A stretch of DNA of 64,000 nt from Tepidanaerobacter acetatoxydans Re1 (GTDB lineage: Bacteria; Bacillota; Thermosediminibacteria; Thermosediminibacterales; Tepidanaerobacteraceae): contig NC_019954.2 in the NCBI RefSeq assembly GCF_000328765.2, positions 438,501-502,500 of the forward strand. Direction: 5' to 3'. Numbering within the stretch: position 1 is the stretch's first letter; each line of letters begins with the position of its first letter. Positions 44,983-53,346 of this stretch are shown in pieces. The translations under genes were made by a program, and so were the position numbers. The notes under the pieces were generated by a model. The model saw nothing but the letters and a program-made list of their open reading frames with translations, had not been told where the DNA came from and did not search any database.

Positions 44983-46263
44983 TTGGCTTTAGACAAAGAA
45001 AAATATCAAGCTTATATTTCTATTCTTAAAGAAGAACTGGTGCCGGCACTGGGATGCACTGAACCGATTGCAATTGCTTATGCTGCGGCTAGAGCCCGTG
45101 AGATGCTTGGAAGCTTTCCAGACAAGGTGATTGTAAGATGTAGCGGGAATATTATAAAAAATGCCAAGTCAGTAATTGTGCCCAACACCGGGAATTTAAA
45201 GGGCATTATAGCTAGTGCTTTGGCAGGTATTCTTGTAGGAGATAGCACAAAAGAAATGAGTCTGTTGGAGGAGCTCACAGAGTCAGATATTGCAAAGATA
45301 AAAGAATTAATGCAGACAGACATCTGCCGGGTTGAAATGCTCAAGTCCGATGCTAACCTGCATATTGTTATACAGGTTATGTATGCAGATAATGAAGCTT
45401 CAGTTGAAATCAAACATACCCATACCAACATCACTAGAATAGAGAAAGACGGAAAGCTAATTTTTCAAAAGAAATGCAAAGGGGAAAACCTTAATGGGTT
45501 TTCTACAGATAGAAGCACACTCAATGTAAGGGACATATTTGATTTTGCAAACACAGTGAAACTGGAAGATATAGTTGATCTTTTAAAGGGGCAGATTGAG
45601 TATAATCTGTCGATAGCACGGGAGGGGATTAACGGTAATTATGGATGCGGTGTAGGTAAAATGCTTATAGAATGTTACGGAGATAACACATTTACCAAAA
45701 TCCGCGCTTATGCTGCAGCCGGCTCAGATGCAAGGATGAATGGGTGTAATTTACCTGTTGTTACCAATTCCGGCAGTGGAAATCAGGGGATGACCACGTC
45801 ACTACCGGTAATTATCTATGCACAAGAAAAAAAGATTGATCAGGAAAAGATGTACCGTGGATTAGTGTTATCAAATCTTATTACTATCCACCTGAGAAGT
45901 GCGATGGGCAGGTTATCAGCCTATTGTGGAGCTGTCTGTGCAGCCTGTGGAAGTGGAGCCGGTATAACATATCTTGCCGGTGGTACCCTGAAACAGATTG
46001 AAAGAACTATAACGAACACTCTTGGCAATGTTTCGGGGATCGTTTGCGACGGAGCAAAAAGTTCCTGCGCAGCTAAGATTGCATCAGGACTTGACGCAGC
46101 AATTATGGCACATTTTCTGGCAATGAGGGGCACGGCCTTTGAAACCAATTCCGGTATCATAAAAGAAACTGTGGAAGATACCATAGCTGCTGTTGGAAGA
46201 TTAGGGCACGATGGAATGAAAGCAACTGATGTTGAAGTATTGAAAATTATGCTAGGCCAATAG
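44983..46263 (+). CDS. cyuA: CyuA/YhaM-type L-cysteine desulfidase (UPF0597)
   Basis: This 426-residue Fe-S enzyme of the UPF0597 family is now associated with anaerobic L-cysteine desulfidase. Features are PALGCTEPIAIAYAAA near residue 17, NGCNLPVV near 250 and CGAVCAACGSGAGI near 311, which contribute the likely cluster cysteines. The reaction is L-cysteine to pyruvate, ammonia and sulfide. Its place at the end of the cluster, after a PLP lyase and a peptidase, implies that cysteine or a thiol amino acid is released by the pathway. Start is TTG after GGAGGGG. Confidence 0.87.
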   Translation: MALDKEKYQAYISILKEELVPALGCTEPIAIAYAAARAREMLGSFPDKVIVRCSGNIIKNAKSVIVPNTGNLKGIIASALAGILVGDSTKEMSLLEELTESDIAKIKELMQTDICRVEMLKSDANLHIVIQVMYADNEASVEIKHTHTNITRIEKDGKLIFQKKCKGENLNGFSTDRSTLNVRDIFDFANTVKLEDIVDLLKGQIEYNLSIAREGINGNYGCGVGKMLIECYGDNTFTKIRAYAAAGSDARMNGCNLPVVTNSGSGNQGMTTSLPVIIYAQEKKIDQEKMYRGLVLSNLITIHLRSAMGRLSAYCGAVCAACGSGAGITYLAGGTLKQIERTITNTLGNVSGIVCDGAKSSCAAKIASGLDAAIMAHFLAMRGTAFETNSGIIKETVEDTIAAVGRLGHDGMKATDVEVLKIMLGQ

Positions 46264-46568
46264 CAATATTATAAAATTATTAAAAGGACGACAATGGGTC
46301 ATGAAAGATTTTAGCATACCTAAAAAAACCCTGTAGACACGATTTGATAATCGATTCTAAAGCCAAATACTTCACCGCTAATCATCAGTTAAATCATCAC
46401 GATATAAGTTGGAATATAATCTTCCCACTTAACTTGAAAAAACTCCATTTCTCTAAGCTTTGATAAAATTTGATATAAAAAACCCATTGGCTGCAAGGCT
46501 TTGAGTAGTGTTTAAAAAGTTGTAACTGTCAAAGACCCGTATTTATTGTATATTAAGAAAAAATCGTC
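46264..46568. other. 305-base intergenic stretch between the catabolic cluster and the cobalamin leader
   Basis: No gene, convincing hairpin or repeat was found here on either strand. The stretch is AT-rich and ends in the promoter of the riboswitch leader. Confidence 0.5.
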
Positions 46569-46597
46569 TTGTATTAAACGATGTTTATTGTTATAAT
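46569..46597 (+). promoter_or_regulatory. Promoter of the cobalamin operon
   Basis: TTGTAT (46569-46574) and a perfect TATAAT (46592-46597) are 17 bases apart. Transcription would start about 20 bases before the riboswitch. Confidence 0.65.
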
Positions 46598-46624
46598 GAA
46601 ATTACTTTAGAAAAACAAATATTT

Positions 46625-46800
46625 CAAAGGTGTAGGCGTCAACTTAAGATTGACTAAAAGGGAAGTCGGGTGAAAACCCCGCGCGGTCCCGCCACTGTAA
46701 AGGTGAGCTGCCTTATACTGAGCCACTGGGAAACTGGGAAGGCATAAGGAGCGATGAACCTGAGCCAGGAGACCTGCCTATGCTGATTTCACTATCCTAC
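46625..46800 (+). ncRNA. Cobalamin riboswitch
   Basis: The conserved core elements of the B12 aptamer occur in order: AAAGGGAAGTCGGGTGAAAA, then CCCGCCACTGT, then GAGCCACTGGGAA with GGGAAGGC, and the B12 box GCCAGGAGACCTGCC at 46764-46778. The terminator hairpin at 46841-46875 is in the right place to act as the expression platform. Binding of adenosylcobalamin should switch off the downstream cbi and hem genes. Confidence 0.95.
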
Positions 46801-46840
46801 GAGCGATAGGGAGGTGTAATCTTTGAACTGCTTAGGCGAT

Positions 46841-46875
46841 AAAGCCCCTTGATGTTGGTAGTCGAGGGGCTTTTA
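46841..46875 (+). terminator. Riboswitch-controlled intrinsic terminator
   Basis: Arms AAAGCCCCTTGA and TCGAGGGGCTTT (one G-T pair) flank a 9-base loop and end in TTTT. It lies about 60 bases past the B12 box and 130 bases before the first gene. Confidence 0.85.
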
Positions 46876-47004
46876 AAATGGTAAAAGATAGGATATTTAA
46901 TTTATGAGATATTTTATTAGAGCAAGGTTGGCAATCTGCTTATTTTAAATAGTAATGTTAAAAAAGAAGGCACGAAAATAAAAGTTAAATTTGGAGGTAT
47001 TTAA

Positions 47005-47460
47005 ATGACTAAAAAGATATGCTTAATTGCCGTTTTACTATGTATAATGCCTAGCACAGCTTTTGCCATGCACATAATGGAAGGATTTTTACCGCCTGTG
47101 TGGGCTGCCGTATGGTATTTATCTGCAATTCCCTTTGTAGTTGTCGGTCTTTCATCAATAAAGAAGTTAATCCGTGAAGATCCCAGCAATAAAATGCTAC
47201 TGGGATTTGTTGGAGCATTTGCCTTTGTGCTGTCGGCCTTGAAACTGCCTTCAGTGACAGGAAGTTGTTCTAACCCTACAGGTGTTGGGCTAGGAGCTAT
47301 CTTGTTTGGGCCTTGGGTTATGAGCGTGATAGCATATAAACTTGCAAAAAAGATGGGAGCATCAAGAAGCGTAGCTGTATTTTTGGCAGCAGCTTTAGGA
47401 GATCTTATGACATATGTTGTTACATCTTTTCAACTGGCAGCGGCCTTTCCAGAGGTCTGA
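47005..47460 (+). pseudogene. cbiM: CbiM cobalt transporter component with internal deletion and lost C-terminus
   Basis: The 151-residue product begins as a normal CbiM: signal sequence, then [34 protein letters not shown] and [14 protein letters not shown]. It then jumps directly to AYKLAKKMG, skipping the roughly 35 residues (LLFQALLLAHGGLTT region) that carry membrane segments in all CbiM proteins. It continues [18 protein letters not shown] and stops at AAAFPEV, losing the last 70 or so residues. The metal-binding His after the signal is present. The internal gap preserves the frame. A working cobalt importer is unlikely unless this is an assembly artefact. Confidence 0.8.
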
Positions 47461-47465
47461 TTATT

Positions 47466-47981
47466 TTGCTTATGGCATGCATTATAACCATCAAAGGTAA
47501 AATATCGCCAAAAACGTATTTGAACTTAATCTTCCTTCCCCTTGCTTTCCTTGGGATGAGCATTTTACCTATAGTGATAAATTTTGGGGCAAGCGCCGAG
47601 CAAAGTCTCATATATTTCCAGGTTTTTCAAACAACCATGTGTGTTATAATATTCAACGAACCTACAGCCTATCTAGATCCTAAGCACTGCCGGATTCTCC
47701 TTGAGACCCTTGATTTGCTACATCAAAGCGGAAAACAGATAATCCTTTCAACACATGATGTTAATTTGGCTTACAGCTGGGCGGATAACATATTAATTGT
47801 CAAGGATGGCAAACTCTTAGAATCGGGAGCACCGGAAGAGATTTTTGAAAATGATGAAATTCTAAATCGGGCTGACCTTCAAAAGCCTATGCTTTTAGAA
47901 GTATATCAAATACTTTTTGAAAAAGGACTTATAGGCAAAAGACAGGCAAAATCAATAGAGGAATTAAGGTGCATACTTTAA
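47466..47981 (+). pseudogene. Chimeric remnant: CbiQ membrane segment fused to the C-terminal half of CbiO
   Basis: The 171-residue frame starts with a CbiQ-like part (KISPKTYLNLIFLPLAFLGM, then INFGAS). At about residue 63 it changes into the second half of a CbiO ATPase: NEPTAYLDPKHCRILLETL, ILSTHDVNLAYSWAD and DGKLLESGAPEEIF. Walker A and the signature motif are absent, and the Walker B aspartate is Asn (NEPTA for DEPTA). cbiN is missing entirely. CbiQ-like coding can be followed in another frame a few codons into the end of cbiM, so the two genes meet at a deletion joint. The locus looks like a cbiMNQO operon after several deletions. Confidence 0.75.
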
Positions 47982-48000
47982 ATAAAAGGACTGGTTATTT

Positions 48001-49374
48001 ATGAACAGAGGTATAATGATAGCCGGGACCAACAGCGGTTCCGGCAAGACCACCATAAGTCTTGGAATAATGGGCGCTCTTTCCAAAAGGCTTAAAGTCG
48101 TGCCTTTTAAGGTCGGCCCTGACTATATCGATCCTGCTTATCATAAACTCGTAAGCGGGAGTCCATCCTACAATTTAGACCTTCATATGCTGGGTGAAGA
48201 AAGGCTTGTAAAATTATTTTATGAAAAAACCGCGCGGGGAGATATCTCTATAGTAGAAGGTGTGATGGGGCTTTTTGACGGCAAAGATTCTTCGGGATTT
48301 GCCAGTAGCGCTCATGTGGCTAAAATTTTAGGCATACCGGTGATATTGGTTGCGGATGCCGGCGGCATGTCTAGGAGCGCCTCGGCCATGGTTAAAGGCT
48401 ATAAAGATTTTGATCCTGAATTAAACTTAGCCGGAGTTATATTTAATCGTGTGGGGGGAGATAGTCATTTTGAACTTTTGAAGGAATGCGTAGAAAAGGA
48501 TACGGGGCTTTGTGTCCTGGGCTATCTTCCAAAGGATGAAAAACTTGTAATTCCAGAGCGGCCCATGGGTCTTATGCCCCCGGAAGAGATGAAAAACCTT
48601 GAAGCAGGTCTTGAAAGATTAAATTATTTAGTGGAAAAACATATAGATTTAGCCAGGATTTTTACAATTGCAGAGAGTGCTCATATACCTGCCCTGTCTA
48701 ATGAATATAGCAAATCCGCAGATACCGGCGACAAAAAGCCCAAGATTGCAGTTGCCATGGATGATGCCTTTTGTTTTTACTATAACGCTTCCTTAGAGCT
48801 TTTCGAAGAAAAAGGTGCCAAGCTTGTGCCGTTTAGTCCTTTAAAAGATGCCGAGCTTCCGGAAGGGATATCCGGCTTGTACATAGGAGGAGGTTTTCCC
48901 GAAAACTTCGGCCGGCAGCTTAGCCAAAACAATTCTATGAAGGATTCTGTATTTTGTGCCATCAATGCAGGCCTTCCCACATATGCAGAAGGCGGCGGTC
49001 TGATGTATCTTGCAAAGACTGTTTATGATAGATGTGGCAAGGCTTATCCGATGGTCGGTATATTTGATTGCGCAACAGTGATGACAGACAGGCTCCAGAA
49101 TTTTGGATATGTGACGGCAGAAGTGGTAAAGGACAATGTTATTGCATCTTCTGGCACTATAATAACAGGCCAGGAGTTTCACTATTCTAAGATAAATGGT
49201 AATTTGAACAGCGCAAGCTATATTATAAGAAAGCCGGAACAAAACCGTAAGTGGCAATGCGGCTACATTTATAAAAACTGTCTTGCCTCATATATGCATA
49301 TAGATTTTTATGCATATCCTAAGCTTTTGGATAATTTTCTAAGTAAATGCAGGCAAATGGATGATAAGGAGTAA
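48001..49374 (+). CDS. cbiA: Cobyrinate a,c-diamide synthase, lacking the glutaminase cysteine
   Basis: This 457-residue protein has the N-terminal P-loop synthetase domain (GTNSGSGKTTISLG, then KVGPDYIDP and VEGVMGLFDG) and a C-terminal class I glutamine amidotransferase domain (YIGGGFPENF near residue 295). In CbiA the nucleophile lies in AECGGLMYL; here codon 331 (48991-48993) is GGC, giving AEGGGLMYL. The partner His in GQEFHYSK is kept. The synthetase half looks intact, so it might run on free ammonia, or the base may be a sequencing error (TGC to GGC). It amidates the a and c side chains of cobyrinate. Confidence 0.9.
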   Translation: MNRGIMIAGTNSGSGKTTISLGIMGALSKRLKVVPFKVGPDYIDPAYHKLVSGSPSYNLDLHMLGEERLVKLFYEKTARGDISIVEGVMGLFDGKDSSGFASSAHVAKILGIPVILVADAGGMSRSASAMVKGYKDFDPELNLAGVIFNRVGGDSHFELLKECVEKDTGLCVLGYLPKDEKLVIPERPMGLMPPEEMKNLEAGLERLNYLVEKHIDLARIFTIAESAHIPALSNEYSKSADTGDKKPKIAVAMDDAFCFYYNASLELFEEKGAKLVPFSPLKDAELPEGISGLYIGGGFPENFGRQLSQNNSMKDSVFCAINAGLPTYAEGGGLMYLAKTVYDRCGKAYPMVGIFDCATVMTDRLQNFGYVTAEVVKDNVIASSGTIITGQEFHYSKINGNLNSASYIIRKPEQNRKWQCGYIYKNCLASYMHIDFYAYPKLLDNFLSKCRQMDDKE

Positions 49375-49378
49375 AACT

Positions 49379-49753
49379 ATGGATAAAACTTTACTTATTC
49401 TAGCTCACGGCAGTAAAGCCCAATCTACTACTGAAGTAATCTATCAAGTTCGCGAAGAAATTGCAAAAAGGAATTTATATAAGGATGTAAAAATGGCCTT
49501 TATGGAATTTAACCACCCGAATATTTGCGAAGCTTTTGATGAAATTTATAAAGAAGGCTCTAGACAGGTGGTAGCAGTACCCATGTTTTTATTTGAAGGA
49601 AACCACATACGGTATGATATTCCAGAGGAACTTATGAAGGTGAAAAATGCTTATCCAGATTTGGAAATTTCACTTGCAAAGCCAATAGGCTTTGATAAGC
49701 GCATTGCAGATATTTTAATCGAAAGGGCTGCAGAAAAACTATGGGAAATTTAA
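49379..49753 (+). CDS. cbiX: Short CbiX-type sirohydrochlorin cobaltochelatase
   Basis: This 124-residue small CbiX has the chelatase histidine in LILAHGSKAQST near residue 9 and the second in FLFEGNHIRYDIPEE near 75. Short CbiX proteins act as homodimers to insert cobalt into sirohydrochlorin, the committed step of the anaerobic cobalamin path. AAGGAG supports ATG 49379 over an upstream in-frame codon inside cbiA. It overlaps cbiC by 13 bases. Confidence 0.9.
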   Translation: MDKTLLILAHGSKAQSTTEVIYQVREEIAKRNLYKDVKMAFMEFNHPNICEAFDEIYKEGSRQVVAVPMFLFEGNHIRYDIPEELMKVKNAYPDLEISLAKPIGFDKRIADILIERAAEKLWEI

Positions 49754-50394
49754 GCTATGTGAAAACACCTGAAGGCATAGAGAAAAAGAGCTTTGAGATA
49801 ATAGAGGAAAATGTTGACAAATCAAATTTTGATTCTAAGGACTGGAATATTGTTCGAAGAGTTATCCACACTACGGCAGATTTTGAATTTGCTAATTTGC
49901 TAAAATTGTCACCCGGTGCAATCGAAGCAGGGATTTTGGCAATACAAAAAGGATGCCGTATCTATACAGATACCAGGATGGCCGAAGCAGGAATTAATAA
50001 AAAAGCGCTTAAACAGCTGGGATGTGAGGTTCTATGCATGGTAGACGACGTGCAGGTGCTAGAGATGGCAAATCGCGAGGGCATAACCCGTTCCATGGCC
50101 TCCATAATAATGGCCTCCAAATTTCCAGATATAAAGATTTATGTTTTAGGGAATGCCCCTACGGCATTGTTTAAGCTGATTGAACTTATAAGGGAAGGGA
50201 AAGCCTGCCCTGATTTAATAATCGGCGTTCCAGTAGGATTTGTGGGAGCGGCGGAATCAAAAGAGGAGCTTTCTAAGCTTTCGGTTCCACATATAATTAC
50301 AAAAGGACAAAAAGGAGGCAGCACTATAGCTGCTGCCATAGTTAATGCTCTAATGTATATGAGTCTTGAGGAGAAAACCATTAAAAATGGATAA
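49741..50394 (+). CDS. cbiC: Cobalt-precorrin-8 methylmutase
   Basis: This 217-residue CbiC has the catalytic histidine in RRVIHTTADFEF near residue 42, DTRMAEAGI near 80 and the C-terminal VGFVGAAESKEEL and KGGSTIAAAIVNAL. It moves the C-11 methyl group to C-12 to make cobyrinate. It overlaps cbiX at the 5' end and cbiD at the 3' end. Confidence 0.93.
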   Translation: MGNLSYVKTPEGIEKKSFEIIEENVDKSNFDSKDWNIVRRVIHTTADFEFANLLKLSPGAIEAGILAIQKGCRIYTDTRMAEAGINKKALKQLGCEVLCMVDDVQVLEMANREGITRSMASIIMASKFPDIKIYVLGNAPTALFKLIELIREGKACPDLIIGVPVGFVGAAESKEELSKLSVPHIITKGQKGGSTIAAAIVNALMYMSLEEKTIKNG

Positions 50395-51460
50395 GTACAT
50401 CGTAAAGAACGGAAAAAAACTTCGATACGGCTATACTACCGGCAGCTGCGCAGCCGCTGCCGCAAAAGCTGCAACCTTTGCGCTTTTTCACGACAACATC
50501 CCCCAGGAGATTGAAATTGACACCCCAAAAGGCTGGCCGCTTAAACTTCCGATAGCCTATTTTGAAAAAGGGGAAGATTGGTCAAGCTGCGGCATTAAAA
50601 AAGATGGCGGCGACGATCCTGATGTGACGGACGGCCTTATTATCTACTGCAAGGCAGAGCGCGCCGGAATAGGCATTGTCACAAAACCCGGACTTCAAAT
50701 AAAGCCGGGGGAACCTGCCATAAATCCGGTGCCGCGGGCTATGATAAAAAACGAAGTTTGCAAAGTACTTCCCGAGGGCTGTGGTGTAAGGCTTACCATA
50801 AGCATTCCCGGCGGTGAAGAAGTTGCCGAAAGGACTTTTAATCCGATGCTGGGAATTAAGGGAGGGCTTTCGATTATCGGCACTACAGGAATAGTTGAAC
50901 CTATGTCCACCGAGGCCCTAAAGGATACACTGGCAGTTCAATTGTCAATACTTGCAGCCCAAGGACATAAAAAAGTAATCTTGGTGCCGGGCAATTACGG
51001 CAAAAATTATGCACTAAAATCCGGTGAAAATCCGGAGCTTATCGTATCCTATGGCAACTACCTGGGGTTTGCCCTGGAAAAAGTAGTGGAATATGGTTTC
51101 AAAGATGTTTTGTTAATCGGAGATATCGGCAAACTCATTAAAGTAGCCGCAGGCATATTTGATACAACGGGGAAAGTTGCCGATGCCCGCAGTGAGATAA
51201 TGACAGCATATGCAGCATGTTTTGGAGTCACAAAGGATGTGGCGATAAATTTGCTAAATTCTGTTACAACTCGGGAAGCTCTAAATATTATCGAAAAAGC
51301 AGGCATAGATATGGAGAGTTTTAGTAAATTTATTGCTGAAAGAATTGTCGCACGTTGTATGTGGTATACAGGGAAAAGTTTGGATATAGGAGTTAAAATT
51401 TTTTCATTAAATCAAGGTTTTCTGGCAAAAGCCCATGGGAAAGGGGAAAATTCCAATTGA
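50387..51460 (+). CDS. cbiD: Cobalt-precorrin-5B C1-methyltransferase
   Basis: This 357-residue CbiD has the signature YGYTTGSCAAAAAKAA at the N-terminus, DGGDDPDVTDG near 65 and GNYGKNYAL near 205. It methylates C-1 in the anaerobic pathway. The ATG overlaps the cbiC stop region (ATGGATAA). A GAGGAG lies about 20 bases upstream, so coupling to cbiC translation is likely. The end overlaps cbiE by four bases. Confidence 0.93.
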   Translation: MDKYIVKNGKKLRYGYTTGSCAAAAAKAATFALFHDNIPQEIEIDTPKGWPLKLPIAYFEKGEDWSSCGIKKDGGDDPDVTDGLIIYCKAERAGIGIVTKPGLQIKPGEPAINPVPRAMIKNEVCKVLPEGCGVRLTISIPGGEEVAERTFNPMLGIKGGLSIIGTTGIVEPMSTEALKDTLAVQLSILAAQGHKKVILVPGNYGKNYALKSGENPELIVSYGNYLGFALEKVVEYGFKDVLLIGDIGKLIKVAAGIFDTTGKVADARSEIMTAYAACFGVTKDVAINLLNSVTTREALNIIEKAGIDMESFSKFIAERIVARCMWYTGKSLDIGVKIFSLNQGFLAKAHGKGENSN

Positions 51461-52098
51461 TAACTGTGGTAGGCATCGGTCCGGGACATCCTGACTATAT
51501 AACTCCAATTGCTCTAAAAAAGATACAATCTGCCGATGTTATCATAGGCGGCAGGCGGCAGCTTAAAATGTGTGAAGGGGTTTCGTGCGCAAAAATATTG
51601 TTCGATGGCAAATTGGATTTAGAAAAAGCCTTGGATAATCCCGGCAATGTGGTGGTCTTAGCTTCAGGCGATCCGGCGATATACGGCATCCTTGATAAAG
51701 TGCTCAGCTTGCGAAAGAAAGAGGAGATTGAAGTGATTCCCGGCATAAGTTGTATTCAATATATGCTGGGGAAACTTAAGATGCCTATGAAAAATGTTTG
51801 CGCGATAAGCCTTCACGGCCGAGAGCAGGAGCTTGCAGAAAAAGTCAAGCAATATAAATCGGTAGTAGTACTTACCGACAAAATACATACCCCTTGCTAC
51901 ATTGCTCAAAGTTTAAAACAGGCAGGTATTGTTGATGTAAATATATATGTGGGAGAAAATCTATCTTATGAAAATGAAAAAATAAGGGAATTTTCGGTTA
52001 AACAACTTGCCGAAAGTACTCAAAATTTTGACTTAAATGTGGTGGTGATAACAAGGTGTGGCAGTATGGATTCGGCATCCCTGACGAGCTTTTTATAA
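51457..52098 (+). CDS. cbiE: Cobalt-precorrin-7 C5-methyltransferase
   Basis: This 213-residue SAM-dependent tetrapyrrole methyltransferase has the N-terminal VVGIGPGHPDYIT motif, LASGDPAIYG near 67 and VIPGISCIQYML near 90. As in many Firmicutes, CbiE and CbiT are separate proteins, and the next gene encodes CbiT. The start is TTG. Its 3' end overlaps cbiT by about 40 bases. Confidence 0.9.
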   Translation: MITVVGIGPGHPDYITPIALKKIQSADVIIGGRRQLKMCEGVSCAKILFDGKLDLEKALDNPGNVVVLASGDPAIYGILDKVLSLRKKEEIEVIPGISCIQYMLGKLKMPMKNVCAISLHGREQELAEKVKQYKSVVVLTDKIHTPCYIAQSLKQAGIVDVNIYVGENLSYENEKIREFSVKQLAESTQNFDLNVVVITRCGSMDSASLTSFL

Positions 52099-52670
52099 GA
52101 GGCAATGTGCCCATGACAAAGCAAGAGATAAGGGTTTTATCTCTTTCAAAAATGCGGCTCAAAAACGACAGTATAGTTTGGGATATAGGCGCAGGCACAG
52201 GCTCGATTTCGGTAGAAGCAGCAGTGCATTGCAAAGAGGGAAGGGTCTTTGCGATTGAGAAAAATCCGGAGGCGGTAGAGCTGCTCAAAGAGAATCGAAA
52301 TACCTTTGGACTTAAAAATATGGAAATAGTTTGCGGACAAGCGCCTGATGCCCTTTTAAATCTTCCTTGCCCTGATCGCATATTCATAGGCGGGACCGGG
52401 GATTTTACCGAGGAAATTTTAAAAACAGCCGCCGAAAGACTTGCGCCCTGCGGCACTATAGTGGCAAATGCCATAGCCATAGATACCGTATGCAGCTTGC
52501 AGGGGTTTTTTAAGGTAAGATGCTGGGATGAGGATATTACCCTGGCAAATATTTCTACTTCAAAGCAAGTAAAGGGAAAAACAATGATGCTTGCCCACAA
52601 TCCCATTTATATATTTGCAGCAAGAAAACCCGAAGACAGCAAGAAAGCAGAGGAGCCTTTATATGAATAA
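52056..52670 (+). CDS. cbiT: Cobalt-precorrin-6B C15-methyltransferase (decarboxylating)
   Basis: This 204-residue protein opens with GIPDELFIRGNVPMTKQEIR, the usual CbiT N-terminus, followed by the class I SAM motif VWDIGAGTGSISVEAA near residue 42 and FIGGTGDFTEEIL near 109. It methylates C-15 and removes the C-12 acetate carboxyl. GTG at 52056 lies inside cbiE, with GGTGGTGA upstream. It overlaps cbiL by eight bases. Confidence 0.92.
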   Translation: MWQYGFGIPDELFIRGNVPMTKQEIRVLSLSKMRLKNDSIVWDIGAGTGSISVEAAVHCKEGRVFAIEKNPEAVELLKENRNTFGLKNMEIVCGQAPDALLNLPCPDRIFIGGTGDFTEEILKTAAERLAPCGTIVANAIAIDTVCSLQGFFKVRCWDEDITLANISTSKQVKGKTMMLAHNPIYIFAARKPEDSKKAEEPLYE

Positions 52671-53346
52671 ATCAGGTAAGTTTTATGGAATCGGAGTGGG
52701 ACCGGGAGATCCGGCGCTCATTACTATGAAAGCCGCACAGATTTTATCTAAAGTGGATATGGTCATAGCTCCTGCGGCAGACAAAGAAAGCTTGGCTTTA
52801 AAGATAGCCCAGCCCTACATCAATTGTAAAGTTATAGAGATGAATTTTCCCATGATTAGCAATAAAAATACACTAAATGACATTTGGGACAAAAACGTTA
52901 AGACCATTCAAGAAATTCTCCAAGAAGGCAACGACACTGCGTTTATAACATTGGGAGATCCCATGATATACAGCACTTATACATATATATTATCCCGCCT
53001 TTGCGGGTATGAAATTGAAACAATTCCGGGAATAACATCTTTTTGCGCCGCCGCATCTAAGGTCAATATCCCCATAGCAGAAGGAGATGCTCCCTTTGCC
53101 GTAATACCTGTTAAAGATAAAAAATTACTTGAAAAAACTCTAAAGGATTTTGACAATGTTATTTTGATGAAAATATCAAGAAATTACGATGAAGTAGTAA
53201 GAGCTCTAAAGGAAAACGGCTTTTGCGCAGTGCTCATAACCCACTGCGGTCAGGAAGATGAAAGGATAGAATTTGATTTAGATAAATATTTGGGCAGGGG
53301 CGTAAGCTACCTTTCCCTGATTATTGCTTGGAGGTATAGAAAGTGA
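52663..53346 (+). CDS. cbiL: Cobalt-precorrin-2 C20-methyltransferase
   Basis: This 227-residue methyltransferase has YGIGVGPGDPALITMKA at the N-terminus, TLGDPMIYSTY near 89 and TIPGITSFCAAASK near 113. It adds the C-20 methyl, later lost on ring contraction. The frame extends into cbiT, but GAGGAGCC before ATG 52663 gives the typical start. GTGA overlap joins it to cbiF. Confidence 0.92.
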   Translation: MNKSGKFYGIGVGPGDPALITMKAAQILSKVDMVIAPAADKESLALKIAQPYINCKVIEMNFPMISNKNTLNDIWDKNVKTIQEILQEGNDTAFITLGDPMIYSTYTYILSRLCGYEIETIPGITSFCAAASKVNIPIAEGDAPFAVIPVKDKKLLEKTLKDFDNVILMKISRNYDEVVRALKENGFCAVLITHCGQEDERIEFDLDKYLGRGVSYLSLIIAWRYRK

